Shown here: in pieces, positions 1-11,080 of the stretch | Position numbering within the stretch: the stretch's first letter is position 1 | Layout: the number at the start of each line of letters is the position of its first letter | DNA from: Dendrobium chrysotoxum | Lineage: Eukaryota > Streptophyta > Magnoliopsida > Asparagales > Orchidaceae | Length of the DNA stretch: 64,000 bases | NCBI GenBank assembly: GCA_019925795.1 | Contig: CM034315.1 | Location: 31,626,446-31,690,445, forward strand | Direction: 5' to 3' | Position numbers and translations under genes: made by a program | Notes under the pieces: generated by a model | Database searches by the model: none | The model's input: the letters and a program-made list of their open reading frames with translations, nothing else | Told to the model about the DNA's origin: nothing

Positions 1-655
1 ATTTGATCTGATCATCCCGGACGATACATGTATTATCCTAAATGACCTATTACAATCATGCCTAAATTAGTCTGGTGATTAAGGAAAGTAATTAAAGTCT
101 GATTGATTCGATCATATCATCACGGACGATCGCAGGATTGAACGGGACGATGTGTTAAAAATCTTGACCATCCAGTGCCTTTCACCTATACGTCCAGAGC
201 TGTGTGAAGGATGATAATCCCTATTTTGAACTAATCGTATGGGACAATACCCATATCATTCTGAACGATCAGGTCATTTTGAAATCATCCTGCATGTTTC
301 ACCTGTACGTCCAGAGCGGTGCTCAGGATAATTTTGGCACTTTTTGAACTAATCGTACAGGACGATATACATATCATTCTGGAAGACCAAGTCATTTTGA
401 GATCGTCCAGCACAAGTTCCTCTGGACAACCAGAGCAGTCTTCTGGACAAAATTTTTGATTTACACTAATCGTCCCGGACGATCGTAGAATCGTACGGGA
501 TGATCTGAACAACTTTTTTCTACTAATCGTCTAGAAGAACCATATTGTCCAGGCTGAAATAGGTGATTTTGAACTAATCGTATAGGATGATCTAGCGATC
601 ATCCTGGATGATATTGGCCAACCAGTTGAGATTTAGGGCAAATTTTGAGCCCTCC

Positions 656-663
656 TATAAAAA
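656..663 (+). promoter_or_regulatory. LTR TATA box
   Basis: TATAAAAA preceded by CCTCC, at the U3/R boundary of LTR A0. Equivalent minus-strand boxes lie at the same place in other copies, for example CTATATAAGG at 57554-57563 in A3 and a TATATAA box near 13336 in A1. Transcription would start about 30 bases downstream. Confidence 0.6.
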
Positions 664-887
664 ATCTTTTTCTTCCAACAAGAAATTTTTTTTGCCATAT
701 TTCTTTCCAGAAAAATATTGAGAGAGAAAGAGAGAGAGCTTGGGAGAGAGAGAGGATCTTGTGAGGGGGAGTTTATGAGGGATTCACCAAGGTTGCTCCA
801 AGCAAGGATCAGAGTCATCTTCTCCATTCATCGTCTCTCATCTTGTTCGTGTTTTCTGTGGGAGGATCATTTGCAAGAATATCCGAG

Positions 888-1016
888 TTCTCTGCCCGCT
901 TCAGGAGAAAGCAAAAGGAGTTTAGGTTCTCTGCCTGCTTTAGGAGGAAGTGAAAGGAGTTCGGGTTCTCTGCCTGCTTCAGGAGAAAGCGAAAGGAGTT
1001 CAGGTTCTCTGCCTCA
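888..1016 (+). repeat. 39-bp tandem repeat in LTR leader
   Basis: Three near-perfect 39-bp units starting at 888, 927 and 966 (each beginning TTCTCTGCC) plus a partial fourth at 1005. The period is a multiple of three, so one frame reads through as 13-residue repeats, but this part of the LTR is not coding in known copia elements. Related units occur in reverse orientation near 20000-20080, 24180-24270, 53030-53200 and 63380-63500. Confidence 0.8.
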
Positions 1017-1386
1017 TCGAGTTGGTGGAAAGGCGTTTTGTACAGGCTTCTCCGCCTTGCTGTGGGAGCAGAAGGAGAGTCACTTTTGTGTTAGTGCAAT
1101 ACCCGGATGGAGGCTCCGGGGAGTGGACGTAGGTCACGTTGACCAAACAACTATAAAATTTGGTGTGCTCTTTCTGATTATTTTCTACCCTTTATTTTTC
1201 TATCATTATCTGCTTGGGAGAAATCTGTGGTTAATCTTTTCAATTCTGTGTTTACTTGTTTCCGCTGCAAATTATCGAAAAGATCTTTTCTGTTGCTCAT
1301 AAATTTTTTAAATAACCAATTCATCCCCCCTCTTGGTTAGCCTCAGGACTAGTTCATCAAGGCTTAACATCCCTATCGAACTTTCA

Positions 1387-3430
1387 GGTATTGTAGATAA
1401 TATCCCCTTTACTTATTCATACATACATACATGCATTCCTTTATTTATGCTACATACGGTAAAGCCTAAAACTTTTATGCCCACTATGGATAAGGTAGCA
1501 GGGCCCTCATTACACTCGAGGGATACTACACTTTTCCTTTTGGTATAGGATCGTTATTCTATTGAAATTTTTCAGAAATTTTGGTAGTTAGAAAATTTAG
1601 TTAGGTAAATTAAAAAAGTTGAAATTTAGAGATTTTAGCAATTCATCTCATTAGCATCATTTGAAAAGCTAAAATTACTCATCTTGAGTCATTGATTTAG
1701 AGTATGATCTAATCCTTTGATCTCTTAGGATTGAGCTAATCTTCTCATGCATTATATCTAGGATGATTGCTTATGTATTAAGTTGTTAGCTGGCAACACA
1801 TTCCAAGCAAGCATAAGCCTATAGGTATTTGCATACCTTAAATTCATTTTCAGAATAAGAATAAAGAATGTAAGATATTTTATAAAATTTAAATATATTT
1901 TTTGAAGGAGTGTATGATATTTTTTGAAATATATATGATAACTCACTTATATTTTAAATCTAGAATGAGTCTAATCTCCACTTTAATTTAATTTTTTTTC
2001 TTCAAAGGTGTAATTGAATGTAGAGACTTGCTTCTATAGGAACCCAAGATCCCAATATAAAATAAACCTTGTCTTAGCTAGCTAACATAGGGAAAAAATC
2101 TTCTAGACATCGACTAAAGATAATCCTTTGTTAATTTGTATTTAAAATTATAGGTCAATGTGAATTTTATCATTCAAGATAATTTTTACATTCCCTACGC
2201 CAAAACAGAATACAAAGATAAATTATTTCTTTCCTTAGGTGGATGATATGGTGCTAGTCTATCTTCCAAGATAATTAGCACTAATTATTTAGATTTGTCT
2301 AAAGAAATATAAAAGAGCAAATTAGTTATACAATAATCAAATTAATTTTGTCAACAATAATATTCACTTATGATTTAATCATGAAATTAAATTCATTTAA
2401 TTATTTTCATAATCATATATATAAAGAATATTCAAATTATCCCTAAGGATAAAAAGAATATTCACTTATCTTTTGCTTATAAAATTAAACCAATGTTTAA
2501 AGCTTAGGTCTACATCCATAATTTTTTTTCTATCTTAGAAAGAAATTAAAATAGGGTTTATTTTATTCTGAGTTCTAGACTCCCTACAGGGGAAAGCCCC
2601 TATAATTAATTATATCTCCTAGGAGAATATTCTTGATTAAAGTGAAGACTAAGGATTTTTAAATATATATAGATTTAAAGAAATGATTAATCTAACTATA
2701 TTTCAATTAATTTAGATTTAGATTTTGGATTTTGAAAGAATAGAATATAACAAGAATAGGTAGAGGCTAAGGCGGTATATATAATCTAGGCTTACACTTG
2801 CATAGAGTTAGCTGCCAGTTAACAATCCTAAGCATAATCAATCACCACAGGAATGTAAGGTTAGATAGGCTCTATCTTAGGAATTAATGAATTATAGTTT
2901 AAAAAATTTTATAATCAGGACTTTATAATATGTATATGGTCATGAAATAAAATGATGTATGGATCACAGTATAAATAAAAGAATTTTTATTCATTTTTAA
3001 TTTCAGAGTATAATCCTCATTCTGTTGTACAGAAAAGGTGGCCAAGCTCCACCAACAACAAGCATGGATTTCTACTCCTATATAAAGTAGATTTGAATAT
3101 GATTATTTATTTTTAGTCTTTAGTATTCTGAATGCTGAATCTTCTATATTACTCTAGACGATAATGATCTTCAAAAGAAGAAGAATCATTTTCTTTTGGA
3201 ATATATATATATATATATATATAATCTTTTATAACTCTTGACACTGTACAACTCAATCTAGCTATAAAAAGATCTAAAGCATTGTACATCATTATTTTTA
3301 TATTTGTCATTACATGATTTTCTAAGTACATGATGGGGGCTCTGGAGTGAATTTTTGAATTATATAGAAATCTAGTACTCTATCATCCCTAAATAATTCT
3401 TAAGTTTTTTTAAATATAAATAATAATAAA
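1387..3430. other. Unassigned AT-rich DNA
   Basis: No open reading frame of note and no recognised domain. It holds the inverted repeat listed separately and a (TA)n run at about 3201-3222. A short stretch at 3348-3392 recurs at 8262-8306 on the other side of the Athila element. Decayed LTR sequence is the likeliest origin, but no termini could be fixed. Confidence 0.5.
1700..2900. repeat. Diverged inverted repeat, about 150-bp arms
   Basis: The arm at about 1700-1860 aligns with the reverse complement of about 2750-2900. Shared landmarks are GATTGCTTATG...GTTAGCTGGCAAC in the left arm and, in the complement of the right arm, GATTATGCTTAG...GTTAACTGGCAGC, then a common AAGCCTA. Arms are perhaps 65-75% similar by eye, with about 900 bp between them. 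This suits two copies of one LTR fragment inserted head to head, or a foldback element. Confidence 0.45.
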
Positions 3431-3431
3431 C

Positions 3432-4906
3432 CCCACTTAATATACACAAGTATACGTGCCAAATCAAGCAATAAAGTGATTGAGTAAAGTGTCAAACCCA
3501 TGAGAAAGTATGCTTTACTTACAGCAAACTACTAATTTTTATTCTAATTATAATAATTATCCCACTAAAATAAAATTGATATTTTTGGAGATTCTATCAC
3601 TGAATAAAGTAGTAAAAATATTTGATATAATATTTAGTGAAAGTGTTTTTGATTGATGACTATAATTTATATATCTTTCATAATGAGACTCTTCATAGTA
3701 ATGTGATTCATAATATATGCATCCCTAGATCTTTATCAAGCTTGTAGGGGTGGAAAGGATATCTATTGATCTCTTACACTTATAATATCTCCTTAAGAAT
3801 GTATAATATTTTACATCCTATGTCTAGACAAGCAAAACATCCTATTCCAATACTTCTAGTTATTCTTGCATTCCTCCATCGAGGCTATACATCACACTAA
3901 ATTTTAACTTCATAAATGGCCACTATATGAATTAAATAAACAATAGAATAATATTAAAAATATTTTTTTAACAATTTATAGAACAAGAGACTTTATTAGT
4001 ACTCAACATCCATTTTATGTCATCAATCTATAATAAAAAAATTACATAGACATGGAATGAATATTAAGCAAACTCATTTTCATTAAACTCATGAAGAATG
4101 AAAAATACAACATAGTGTTATACCCAAGAAGGATCAAAGTATCTCTTCTATACTCATTCTCCCTTTAACTTATAGAGTTGCTTCAAGAAATACAGGCTAA
4201 TACTCTAAATGATTATATATTGTACTTTTTAGTCTCTCTTAGATTTTACTCTAAGAGGGAAATAGATAAGTACTCTACAACTACTGAAATTACACAAATG
4301 GATGAACTCCCTTATAAATATAACATAACATCTATTTATTAAAAAATATAAAAATGGCAACTAGCACTGTGGCACAAGAAATAATGGCGCTGCAATGCCC
4401 TTGTTGTGAACTAGTGCCTTAGCATTGAAGCTTTTGCACCACCGTAGTGCTTACTAATGTGGATCAGTTATTTAGAGAACAATCACATCTCTTCACTGAT
4501 AAAATGTGTCCCTTAGAAGTTACAACTGCAACACTACAGCTTTGGACATTAGAGCCAAGGCATGAGAAATTATGACAACATAATATTTAAAAATATGGAA
4601 TCTAGCGCTGCCAAGCTGACTTTTTGATACTGTAGCTCTGATAATGATGATACACTATCTTTGTTGCCACTATAGTGCTAGTAAATAGAGAACTCGGTTC
4701 CACCATATTAGAATTTGAGTGCCTTCATAGTATTAGATGTAGCACTACAGTGTTGTTTCATTAGATGCCATGGAGCTAAGAGCTCCTTAAAATTTCTATC
4801 AAAATTTTGAGTTTCTCTTGCATATCTATATAACTAAAATAATACATTTTCACTCGAAATAAATCACATTAAATAATATGTAATTAACACTTATTAAATT
4901 CTCTCA
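3432..4906 (-). mobile_element. Athila-type gypsy 3' LTR
   Basis: The LTR lies just downstream (minus strand) of a GCTTGAGGACAAG-type motif at about 4918-4935 and a weak purine tract, the arrangement found next to the 3' LTR of Athila-group elements. It starts TTTAATAAGTGTTAATTACA on the minus strand. Inside it are repeated GCACTATAGTGC-like words (4340-4720), a TATA-like TATTTATAAGGGAG near 4306-4322, and near the end the ACTTGTGTATA block typical of this group. Exact ends are by eye. No matching 5' LTR is left beside gag. Confidence 0.55.
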
Positions 4907-5968
4907 ATTTAAATTCTTACTTGTCCTCAAGCAAATAAAAAAAATCTGTAATTTTAATTAATCAAATAACTAAAAAAAATTGGTAGAAAAGAACAAGATT
5001 ATAATTCGAGTTCGAAAAAATATTAATAATTATTCTAACCAATCATCATTATTTTTATTAAATTTTGAATTTATAGGTTATATATTTAATTATAAAATTT
5101 TAAAAATTTTAAGTGAATAATTTAGCTTAAAGATTGGATTTATTTGTAGTTAAAATTAAATTTTCATATGTTCCCCATTAATTTGTATTAGTTCTCTTAT
5201 CTTATCCTTTATGAATTTCAATATAAGATTGTAATGTGATTTATACCAAGTTTTGAATTTTCTCTTTCTTTTTCTTCTTTTCATTTCTTCTCTTTTTAAA
5301 ACTTTTTTCAACATTTTTTTTCCTCTATTTTTCATTTTATGAGTACATAGTTAATGATTTTGAATATTAATTTTGCTTAAAATTTTGTTACAATCTTAAT
5401 GAGTTTAATGTAAGGATTTAATAGGTTCGCTAATCTCAAATTTGGTTTGCTTATGATTTCAAATTTTAATCTACCCATATTTATTTTTTAACTTTAACTA
5501 TTCATTGTTATTTCAATGATTGATGTATAAAGGTGTAAATTATAAATTAAAATTAAGTTAATAACTTAAATGATCTAACTTAGGTAATTATTAATTTTTT
5601 TCAATCTATGAAGTATAAAGTGACGTTCATTTGAACTATGATCTAGTGTTTTATTATTATTATCCTAATTTTATATAATTTTTTATTGTCATTTTTGTTA
5701 GGGTTAATTAAATAATCCATGTAGATAAATAAATGGAAGATAATATAAAAATTTAAGCATTAGAGAATTTAATAAAATGTAAATAATTACACATATAAAT
5801 ATTAACAACTAACACATATTTTCATACCAATAATAATAAAGCATAAAATATGTGATACAAAATAATTTACTATAATATAGAGATAACTAGCACTACAAGA
5901 ACCCTCACGCCTTCAGTGGCTGTCAAAGCTATAACTAACTAATAGACTAAAACATCACTATCACAACA
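4907..5968 (-). other. Athila 3' untranslated region
   Basis: AT-rich sequence between the extra-ORF remnant and the 3' LTR. It carries the GAGGACAAG-like motif at its low end and a related CTTGAGGGGATCC near 5980. No coding potential seen. Confidence 0.45.
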
Positions 5969-6720
5969 TCATGTTTTTGGGATCCCCTCAAGCAAAGAAA
6001 TGAATAAGAAATAAAAATAAAAACATGCTATAAAATAAAAGTAGCATACTCTCTCTCTCTTTCTCTCCTCAAGTAAAGAATAACTCCTAACTAGCCAAGT
6101 CTGGGTCTTCATCCTCCTCCTCCTCACCATCATTATTTCTCTTAGAAGGCTGCCACACAGAAGGATCATAGGATGGGGCAGATGGAAACAGTAGTTGATT
6201 AGGATACTCAATAAAAGGACTACTTCTAAACATTCCTATAAGAGCGTCATTAAGGTCACTAGTGTATCTATAATACTTTTTTTAGTGATGCATACTTTGA
6301 GCCATCGTCGTTCTCTTCTCAAGCTGCCAATCTTTTAAATCTTCACAAAGTTGTGTCACCTTTTCCATCTTCACTCTAAGTTCAACTACCTGATCCCCAG
6401 AGTCATAAGAGTCCTAATACTCTTGCTGCTGCTACTGGGTTACTCAGACACCCTAGGTTCACTGAAGCCTTCTTCCTCCTCTTCAATTTTAACTTGCTTG
6501 AAGCCCAAAAATTTTCTTTTAGTAATGGCTATAATGGGGAATAATTGTTTGTCAATTAGATCCCCACTTACACCCATGGCTAAACACAAAGCATAAACTA
6601 GAGAAGGGTGCCCTATTCCAACAAAAGCTAATTCCCAAATCATGTACATGAGAGAGAAGTAAATAAGTTTCTACTAGGTAGTAAATGGGCTGAGATGATA
6701 TAGTGCCAAGCCTTGGAGGT
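5969..6720 (-). pseudogene. Athila post-pol ORF remnant
   Basis: Minus-strand fragment, best preserved at 6440-6649, which reads ...FVGIGHPSLVYALCLAMGVSG... then a Lys/Glu-rich tail. The pattern of an aromatic/Gly-x-PSL-x-x-ALC-x-x-x-GV block is that of the putative plant transposon (env-like position) domain that Athila and some SIRE elements carry after integrase. At 5969-6211 an acidic, Glu/Asp-rich run follows in another frame. Frameshifts break it and there is no start. It sits directly next to gag, so protease, RT and integrase have been deleted. The family call rests on remembered motif patterns, not on a search. Confidence 0.45.
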
Positions 6721-6899
6721 TTGGGTCAGGTAGGTAGCAAGAAATTAATAATTTTATTATCTCTCTTCTTCAAACTTGATCCACAAATGGGTCCACATAT
6801 TATAATTAGAATATCCTTAGGATCTATGGGTTTCCCAATAAAAGCTGTATATTCATCAAATCCAAATTCTTAGTAGAAGTAGCTTAATTTTGCAACTGA

Positions 6900-8030
6900 G
6901 TTCCTACCTGAATCACTACATCTTCCAATGATGATTTTTTACTTCCAAACTAATTACTTTGATTAAATCCTAGATTATAAGTAAGTCTAAAATTAATAGT
7001 AGGTCGATGAGGATTATTTTAATTTACTCTTTAATTATTTTAACTAGAATTCCATTGATTGTTCCCAACAACATTATTTGACCAATTAAAATTCAGATGG
7101 TTCCTCCAACCCAGATTATATGTATTGGAGTAGATATTATTTTGTCTTTCAATCAAATTAATATTTTTGATCCCGTGCACATTATTATTTTTAATTAAAT
7201 TCTAATCCTCCAATTGTATAGATAATTTAATTCTAAATTCTGAATTTTCTCCTATTGTGCTCAACTTTTTATAAATTGTTGGTATAGTTAAAATTGATAA
7301 TGAATTAAATTAATATACTCCTACTACTCTCTTAGGGATTACCCTTTTAGAAGTCCAATATAAATTATTAGTAGCCATTTCTTCTATTATGTCATATGCT
7401 TTCTCAAATGGTTTAAATATTAATGATCCTCCAACTACAGCATCTATTATTTCTTTGCGATATCTTTAAAATCCATTATAAAATATTTGAATAACCAACC
7501 AATTAGGTAAAGTATGGTAAGAGTATTTCCTGAGCATTTCCTTAAAACTCTCCAAACTCTCATAAATCGGTTCTCTTTCAAACTGAGTAAAAGAAGTGAT
7601 ATTATTTCTAAGTTTAGCAGTCTTTGAAGGTGGAAAATACTTAGCAAGAAATTTATGAGCCAACTCATTCCAAGTGATTATAGAGCCTGTGTGTAAAGAG
7701 TTCAACCACATCTTAGATTTATCTTTTAGATAAAATGGAAGTAATTTAAGTTTAATAGCATCATCACTGACACTATTATACATAAATGTCACAAATTTCT
7801 AAGAAACCGTCTAAGTGAAAATTAGGATATTCATCAGGAGTTCCCCAAAACTTGGAATTTTGAACTATTTGAGTTATGGCAAGTTTTAATTCAAAATTAT
7901 TAGCTTGGATTATAGATCGATTAATACTCTGATGAATTTTGTTTACTAAAGGGTCAGCATAATCCCTAAGAGGTCTAGATTGATCTTGATCTAATACAGG
8001 TTCAACCATCTTCACTAACATTTTAGTTTT
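6900..8030 (-). pseudogene. gag: Athila gag polyprotein remnant
   Basis: Capsid/gag protein of an Athila-type Ty3-gypsy element. Reading leftward from an ATG near 8013 it begins MVEPVLDQDQSRPLRDYADP, followed by the Retrotrans_gag core: FWGTPDEYPNFHLDGFLEIC, then KLKLLPFYLKDKSKMWL, ITWNELAHKFLAKYFPPSKT and SFTQFERE..YESLESFKEM. This order and the PPSKTA-LR-ITSF signature are diagnostic of the group. An Asn-rich C-terminal tail with NNVVGNNQWNSS follows at about 6960-7090. A frameshift separates the two halves at about 7776-7792, and stops break the tail. No cysteine knuckle was found. The gene is non-functional. Confidence 0.85.
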
Positions 8031-8261
8031 TTGAATTTTTGAAAGGGTTCTTTCTATTTCTTTTTCAAATAATAATAGTTCCTTTGTTTGCCTATAAAGC
8101 GTGTAACCATGAATATACAATAAATAAAATAAATAAATAAATAAATAAAAGATATAAGTAAGTCTGATTATGTAATTATTTTAACAATATAGTTTAAATA
8201 TACAAAAAGCAAAATACTTCCCAGCTATGAAGCCATAAACTTGATGAAGTTGTGGAGTAAA

Positions 8262-8306
8262 CTTTTGAATTACATAAAAATCTAGGGCTATATCACCCTT
8301 AAAAAA
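8262..8306. repeat. 45-bp direct repeat (partner 3348-3392)
   Basis: TTTTGAATTA(C/T)ATA(A/G)AAATCTAG is shared with 3348-3392, with similar flanks (TGGAGT before, CCCT..AAATAA after). The two copies bracket the Athila remnant. They are too long for a target-site duplication, so either both belong to the element's LTR or they are host sequence duplicated by rearrangement. Confidence 0.5.
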
Positions 8307-8309
8307 TGC

Positions 8310-8760
8310 TATGCCATAAGACTTGAGAAATACAACTTCCTACAGCAATGTATTCTATCTCAGCAGTAGATAGGGCTATAGAGTTTTATTATCTACTAGA
8401 TTAGAAAACCAAGGATTGACCTATAAATTAGTAGGTTCAAGAGGTGCATATTTTATTAATCCTGCATCCTGTAAAGTTTGAGTCTGAATATCCTATTATT
8501 TAAAATGAGGCCCTATGTCTAGGGTATCATATATATAAATTTTGGGTACCTAAAAGGTATCTATGGATTCTATTAACAACTTTCATATGTGATTCTTTAG
8601 GATCAGCTTGAAATCTTACACAAAGACAAATACTAAACATAACGTCAAGTCTGCTAGCAGTCAAACATAGAAGTAATCTTATTATACCCCTATACTTCTT
8701 TTGATCTACTGACTTTCTCCTTGCATCTTTATCTAATTGAATGGTAGAGCTCATGGGCAT
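8310..8760 (-). pseudogene. Copia RNase H / RT C-terminus (A1)
   Basis: C-terminal pol of the SIRE-type element A1. At 8527-8760 the connection region reads STIQLDKDARRKSVDQKKYRG, then CLTASRLDVMFSICLCVRFQ and ESHMKVVNRIHRYLLGTQ. RNase H follows with ALSTAEIEYIAVGSCISQV near 8320-8380. The domain stops there: the usual HIDIRHHFIRDHV and ADIFTKPL blocks are absent and the sequence passes into the 45-bp repeat and Athila gag. The element therefore lost its 3' end and 3' LTR by deletion or by insertion of the Athila copy. Confidence 0.8.
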
Positions 8761-9600
8761 ATTAATTACTCTAGCATTTTTTATCTCATATTTCTTTAGA
8801 ATATCTCATTTTTCTTTAGAATATCCTTGATATATATAATTTTGCTTTAAAAAGTTCCATCATCCATTTTCTTTACATTAAAACCAAGGAAATTAGTTAG
8901 CTCTCTCATTATACTCATTTCAAATTCTCTAGTCGTGGTTCCTGAAAATTCATTACAAAGATTTTCAATTATTGATCAAAATAGTATATAATCTACATAT
9001 ATTTAAACAATGAGTAGATCTTCTCCCACTTTCTGAATGAACATGGTGGTAACTACACTACCCTTAAAAAAGGATCTTTCTAGGAAAAAAGTGCTAAGCC
9101 TTTCTTACCATGCCCTAGATACATGCTTCAATCCATACAATGCCTTTCTCAATTTGAAGACATGATTGGGAAAGGTTAAATTTTCAAATTTTTGGAGTTT
9201 CTCTACATATACATCTTCCTTAGTCACCCCATTCAAAAATGTGCTCTTTTCATCTATTTGGTACAGCTTAAAGCCACAAAGGCAAGTAAAGGCTAACAGA
9301 AATCTAATAGTTTCTAACCTAGCTATTTGGGTAAAGGTCTCCTCCAAATTAATGCCTTCTATTTGATTATACCCCTTAGCTACTAATCAAGCTTTATTTC
9401 TAATTAATACTCTAGAGTCATTCATCTTTTTCTTGAAAACCCATTTGGTTCCTACAACACTATGGTCCTTGGGTCTTCTAACTAATTCCCAAACATCATT
9501 TTTAATGAATTGGTTTAATTCTTCTTGCATAACTAGGAACCATAATTCATCAGATAAGGCTTGATCTACATTAGTTGGTTCTATCATAGAGATGAAAGCA
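8761..9600 (-). pseudogene. Copia reverse transcriptase (A1)
   Basis: RVT_2-type reverse transcriptase of a Maximus/SIRE-like element. The N-terminal part (9387-9587) reads MIEPTNVDQAL, then WELVRRPKDHSVVGTKWVFK. After a frameshift the core (9105-9347) shows TFTQIARLETIRFLLAF, KLYQIDEKSTFLNG and HVFKLRKALYGLKH. In intact relatives these read F-A-P-V-A-R-L-E and D-V-K-S-A-F-L-N-G, so catalytic-site residues have drifted here. The segment with the YVDD box (about 8900-9050) is present only as broken sequence. Inactive. Confidence 0.85.
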
Positions 9601-9829
9601 TAATAACTAACCTGCTTCCTAAGTCCATGCCTAGCCTAACTCCTATGGAACGATTTCCTAAGATAAGTTCTTTAGGATGACTAGATGGATATCTCTAATC
9701 TTTAGGAAAGGCCTCTGGAGGTTCTTCTCTATTTCCTAGGTCAATGGACTCTATTCTTTGGGTGACCTCTACATCTTCTTCTTCTTCTAACCTAAGCTCG
9801 CCATATTTATCTGATTCATTAAATACTAT

Positions 9830-10800
9830 ATGGGTGGTCTCCTCTACCATTAAGGCTTATTGAAAACTCTAGAGGCTTTACCTACAGAAGAATAACCTTG
9901 GAAAACCTCTTCATAAGGCATAGGGTCAAGTTTTCCTAATGGAGGTTTTCCATTAATCAGAATGAAACATTTACATCCAAAAATGTGAAGGTGAGATAGA
10001 TAGGGTGTTCTACCCTTAAGTATCTCATAGGGAGTCTTATTAAGCTTAGCTCTAAAATTTACCCTATTCAGAACATAATAAGCATTATTAATTATATCTA
10101 TCTAGAAATATATAGGAAGTAAATATTCTGCTAACATGGCTCTAGTAGCTTTTATTAGGGTTCTATTCTTTCTTTTAGCTACCTCATTCAATCGATGGGT
10201 TCTAGGGGAAGAAAAATTATATTCTATACCTTGATCCTTATAGAATGATTCAAACTTATCAATTTTAAATTATACACCATAATCACCACAGATAGTTAAT
10301 ATTTTATATCATAATTTTCTTTGTATACAAGTGAAGAAATTCTTAAATTACCCAAATAATTCACTTTTATGTGCATGGAATCTAACCTACTTGAATATAG
10401 AAAATTCATTTAGAATCACATATCCGAAGGTTTTCCATCCTTGGCTGGCTATGCTAATGGATCTAAACAAGTCCATTGTGAAGAATTTTTAATGGTCTAG
10501 AAGTGATGATGTCCTTAATGGATTGAAAACTTTTTTTGATTTGTTTTCCTAATTGGCAGGCATCACAAAGGTGGCCTTTAAAAAATCTAGTTTGGGTATG
10601 CCTCTAACTAGGTCATTTTGGGTAATCTACCTAAGGGTTTTCATGCTTGCATATCATAGTTGCCTATGTAGTAGCCAGGATTCATCAACAACAGATTTTA
10701 AACATAAGGAGTTTGAATATTTAAAACAATTCAAGTCAAGCATGTCAATATTGTTAACCCTTTTTTTCTTCTAAAATGAATTTTCCATTTAAGCTTATTA
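9830..10800 (-). pseudogene. Copia integrase remnant (A1)
   Basis: Decayed integrase between protease and RT. Recognisable in shifting frames are a GAG-pre-integrase-like stretch (about 10500-10560, C-x-x-x-x-x-K-Q followed by K-x-x-F), a QWTCLDPLA block for the L-H-M-D-L-F-G-P motif (about 10450-10480), and a P-x-x-P-x-x-x-x-x-x-x-x-K-R-x-E block near 10180-10220. Many stops. It is placed mainly by its order between better preserved domains. Confidence 0.6.
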
Positions 10801-10829
10801 GACACTTAATAGATAGAAATTTAATATCA

Positions 10830-11080
10830 AAATCTTTATCACACTATTTGCTAATACTAAGCAGGTTGTGCTTCAATCCATCTACTAACAAGACATTTTC
10901 AATAATATAATTCTTTGAGTTACCAATCATACCTAAGCCCACCACATTTCTGGTGATGTTGTCTCCCCGTGTTACCTTGCCTCCTACCAGGGCCTCCAGC
11001 ATGGTGAATTGCTTCATATCTCTAATCATGTGTCATGAGCATCCACTATCCAGGTACCATATGCTCTCATTAATCCTTTT
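10830..11080 (-). pseudogene. Copia aspartic protease remnant (A1)
   Basis: The 10844-11029 segment ends in NYIIENVLLVDGLKHNLLSISK, the highly conserved border between copia protease and integrase. Just upstream (about 11030-11065) the frame reads WYLDSGCS-stop-HM, so the catalytic D-S-G triad is kept but a TGA replaces the following Arg codon (CGA in relatives). That single change is a transition, as expected from deamination of methylated cytosine. Confidence 0.85.

Larger units (their letters stand above)
1..1386 (+). mobile_element. SIRE-type copia LTR (A0), truncated by window edge
   Basis: Terminal repeat of a Maximus/SIRE-like Ty1-copia element, read on the plus strand, so opposite to the other copies here. 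It is recognised because its reverse complement matches the other LTR copies (starting at 12470, 19619, 23847, 52599, 56753, 62981), most closely the one at 62981. The right end is the family terminus, reading CTTTCA at 1381-1386. The left part is U3, full of short dyads of the type ATCATCC/GGATGAT, then a TATA box, then a CT/GA-rich leader, a 39-bp tandem repeat and a block ending in the family terminus. The sequence after 1386 is not a convincing primer-binding site and no gag follows, so this is a 3' LTR or a solo LTR. Confidence 0.85.

Noticed and set aside
718..1302. 194-codon plus-strand frame with 13-residue repeats
   Set aside because: It lies across the R/U5 part of an LTR, is made of the 39-bp repeat, and the equivalent frame is broken in other copies.
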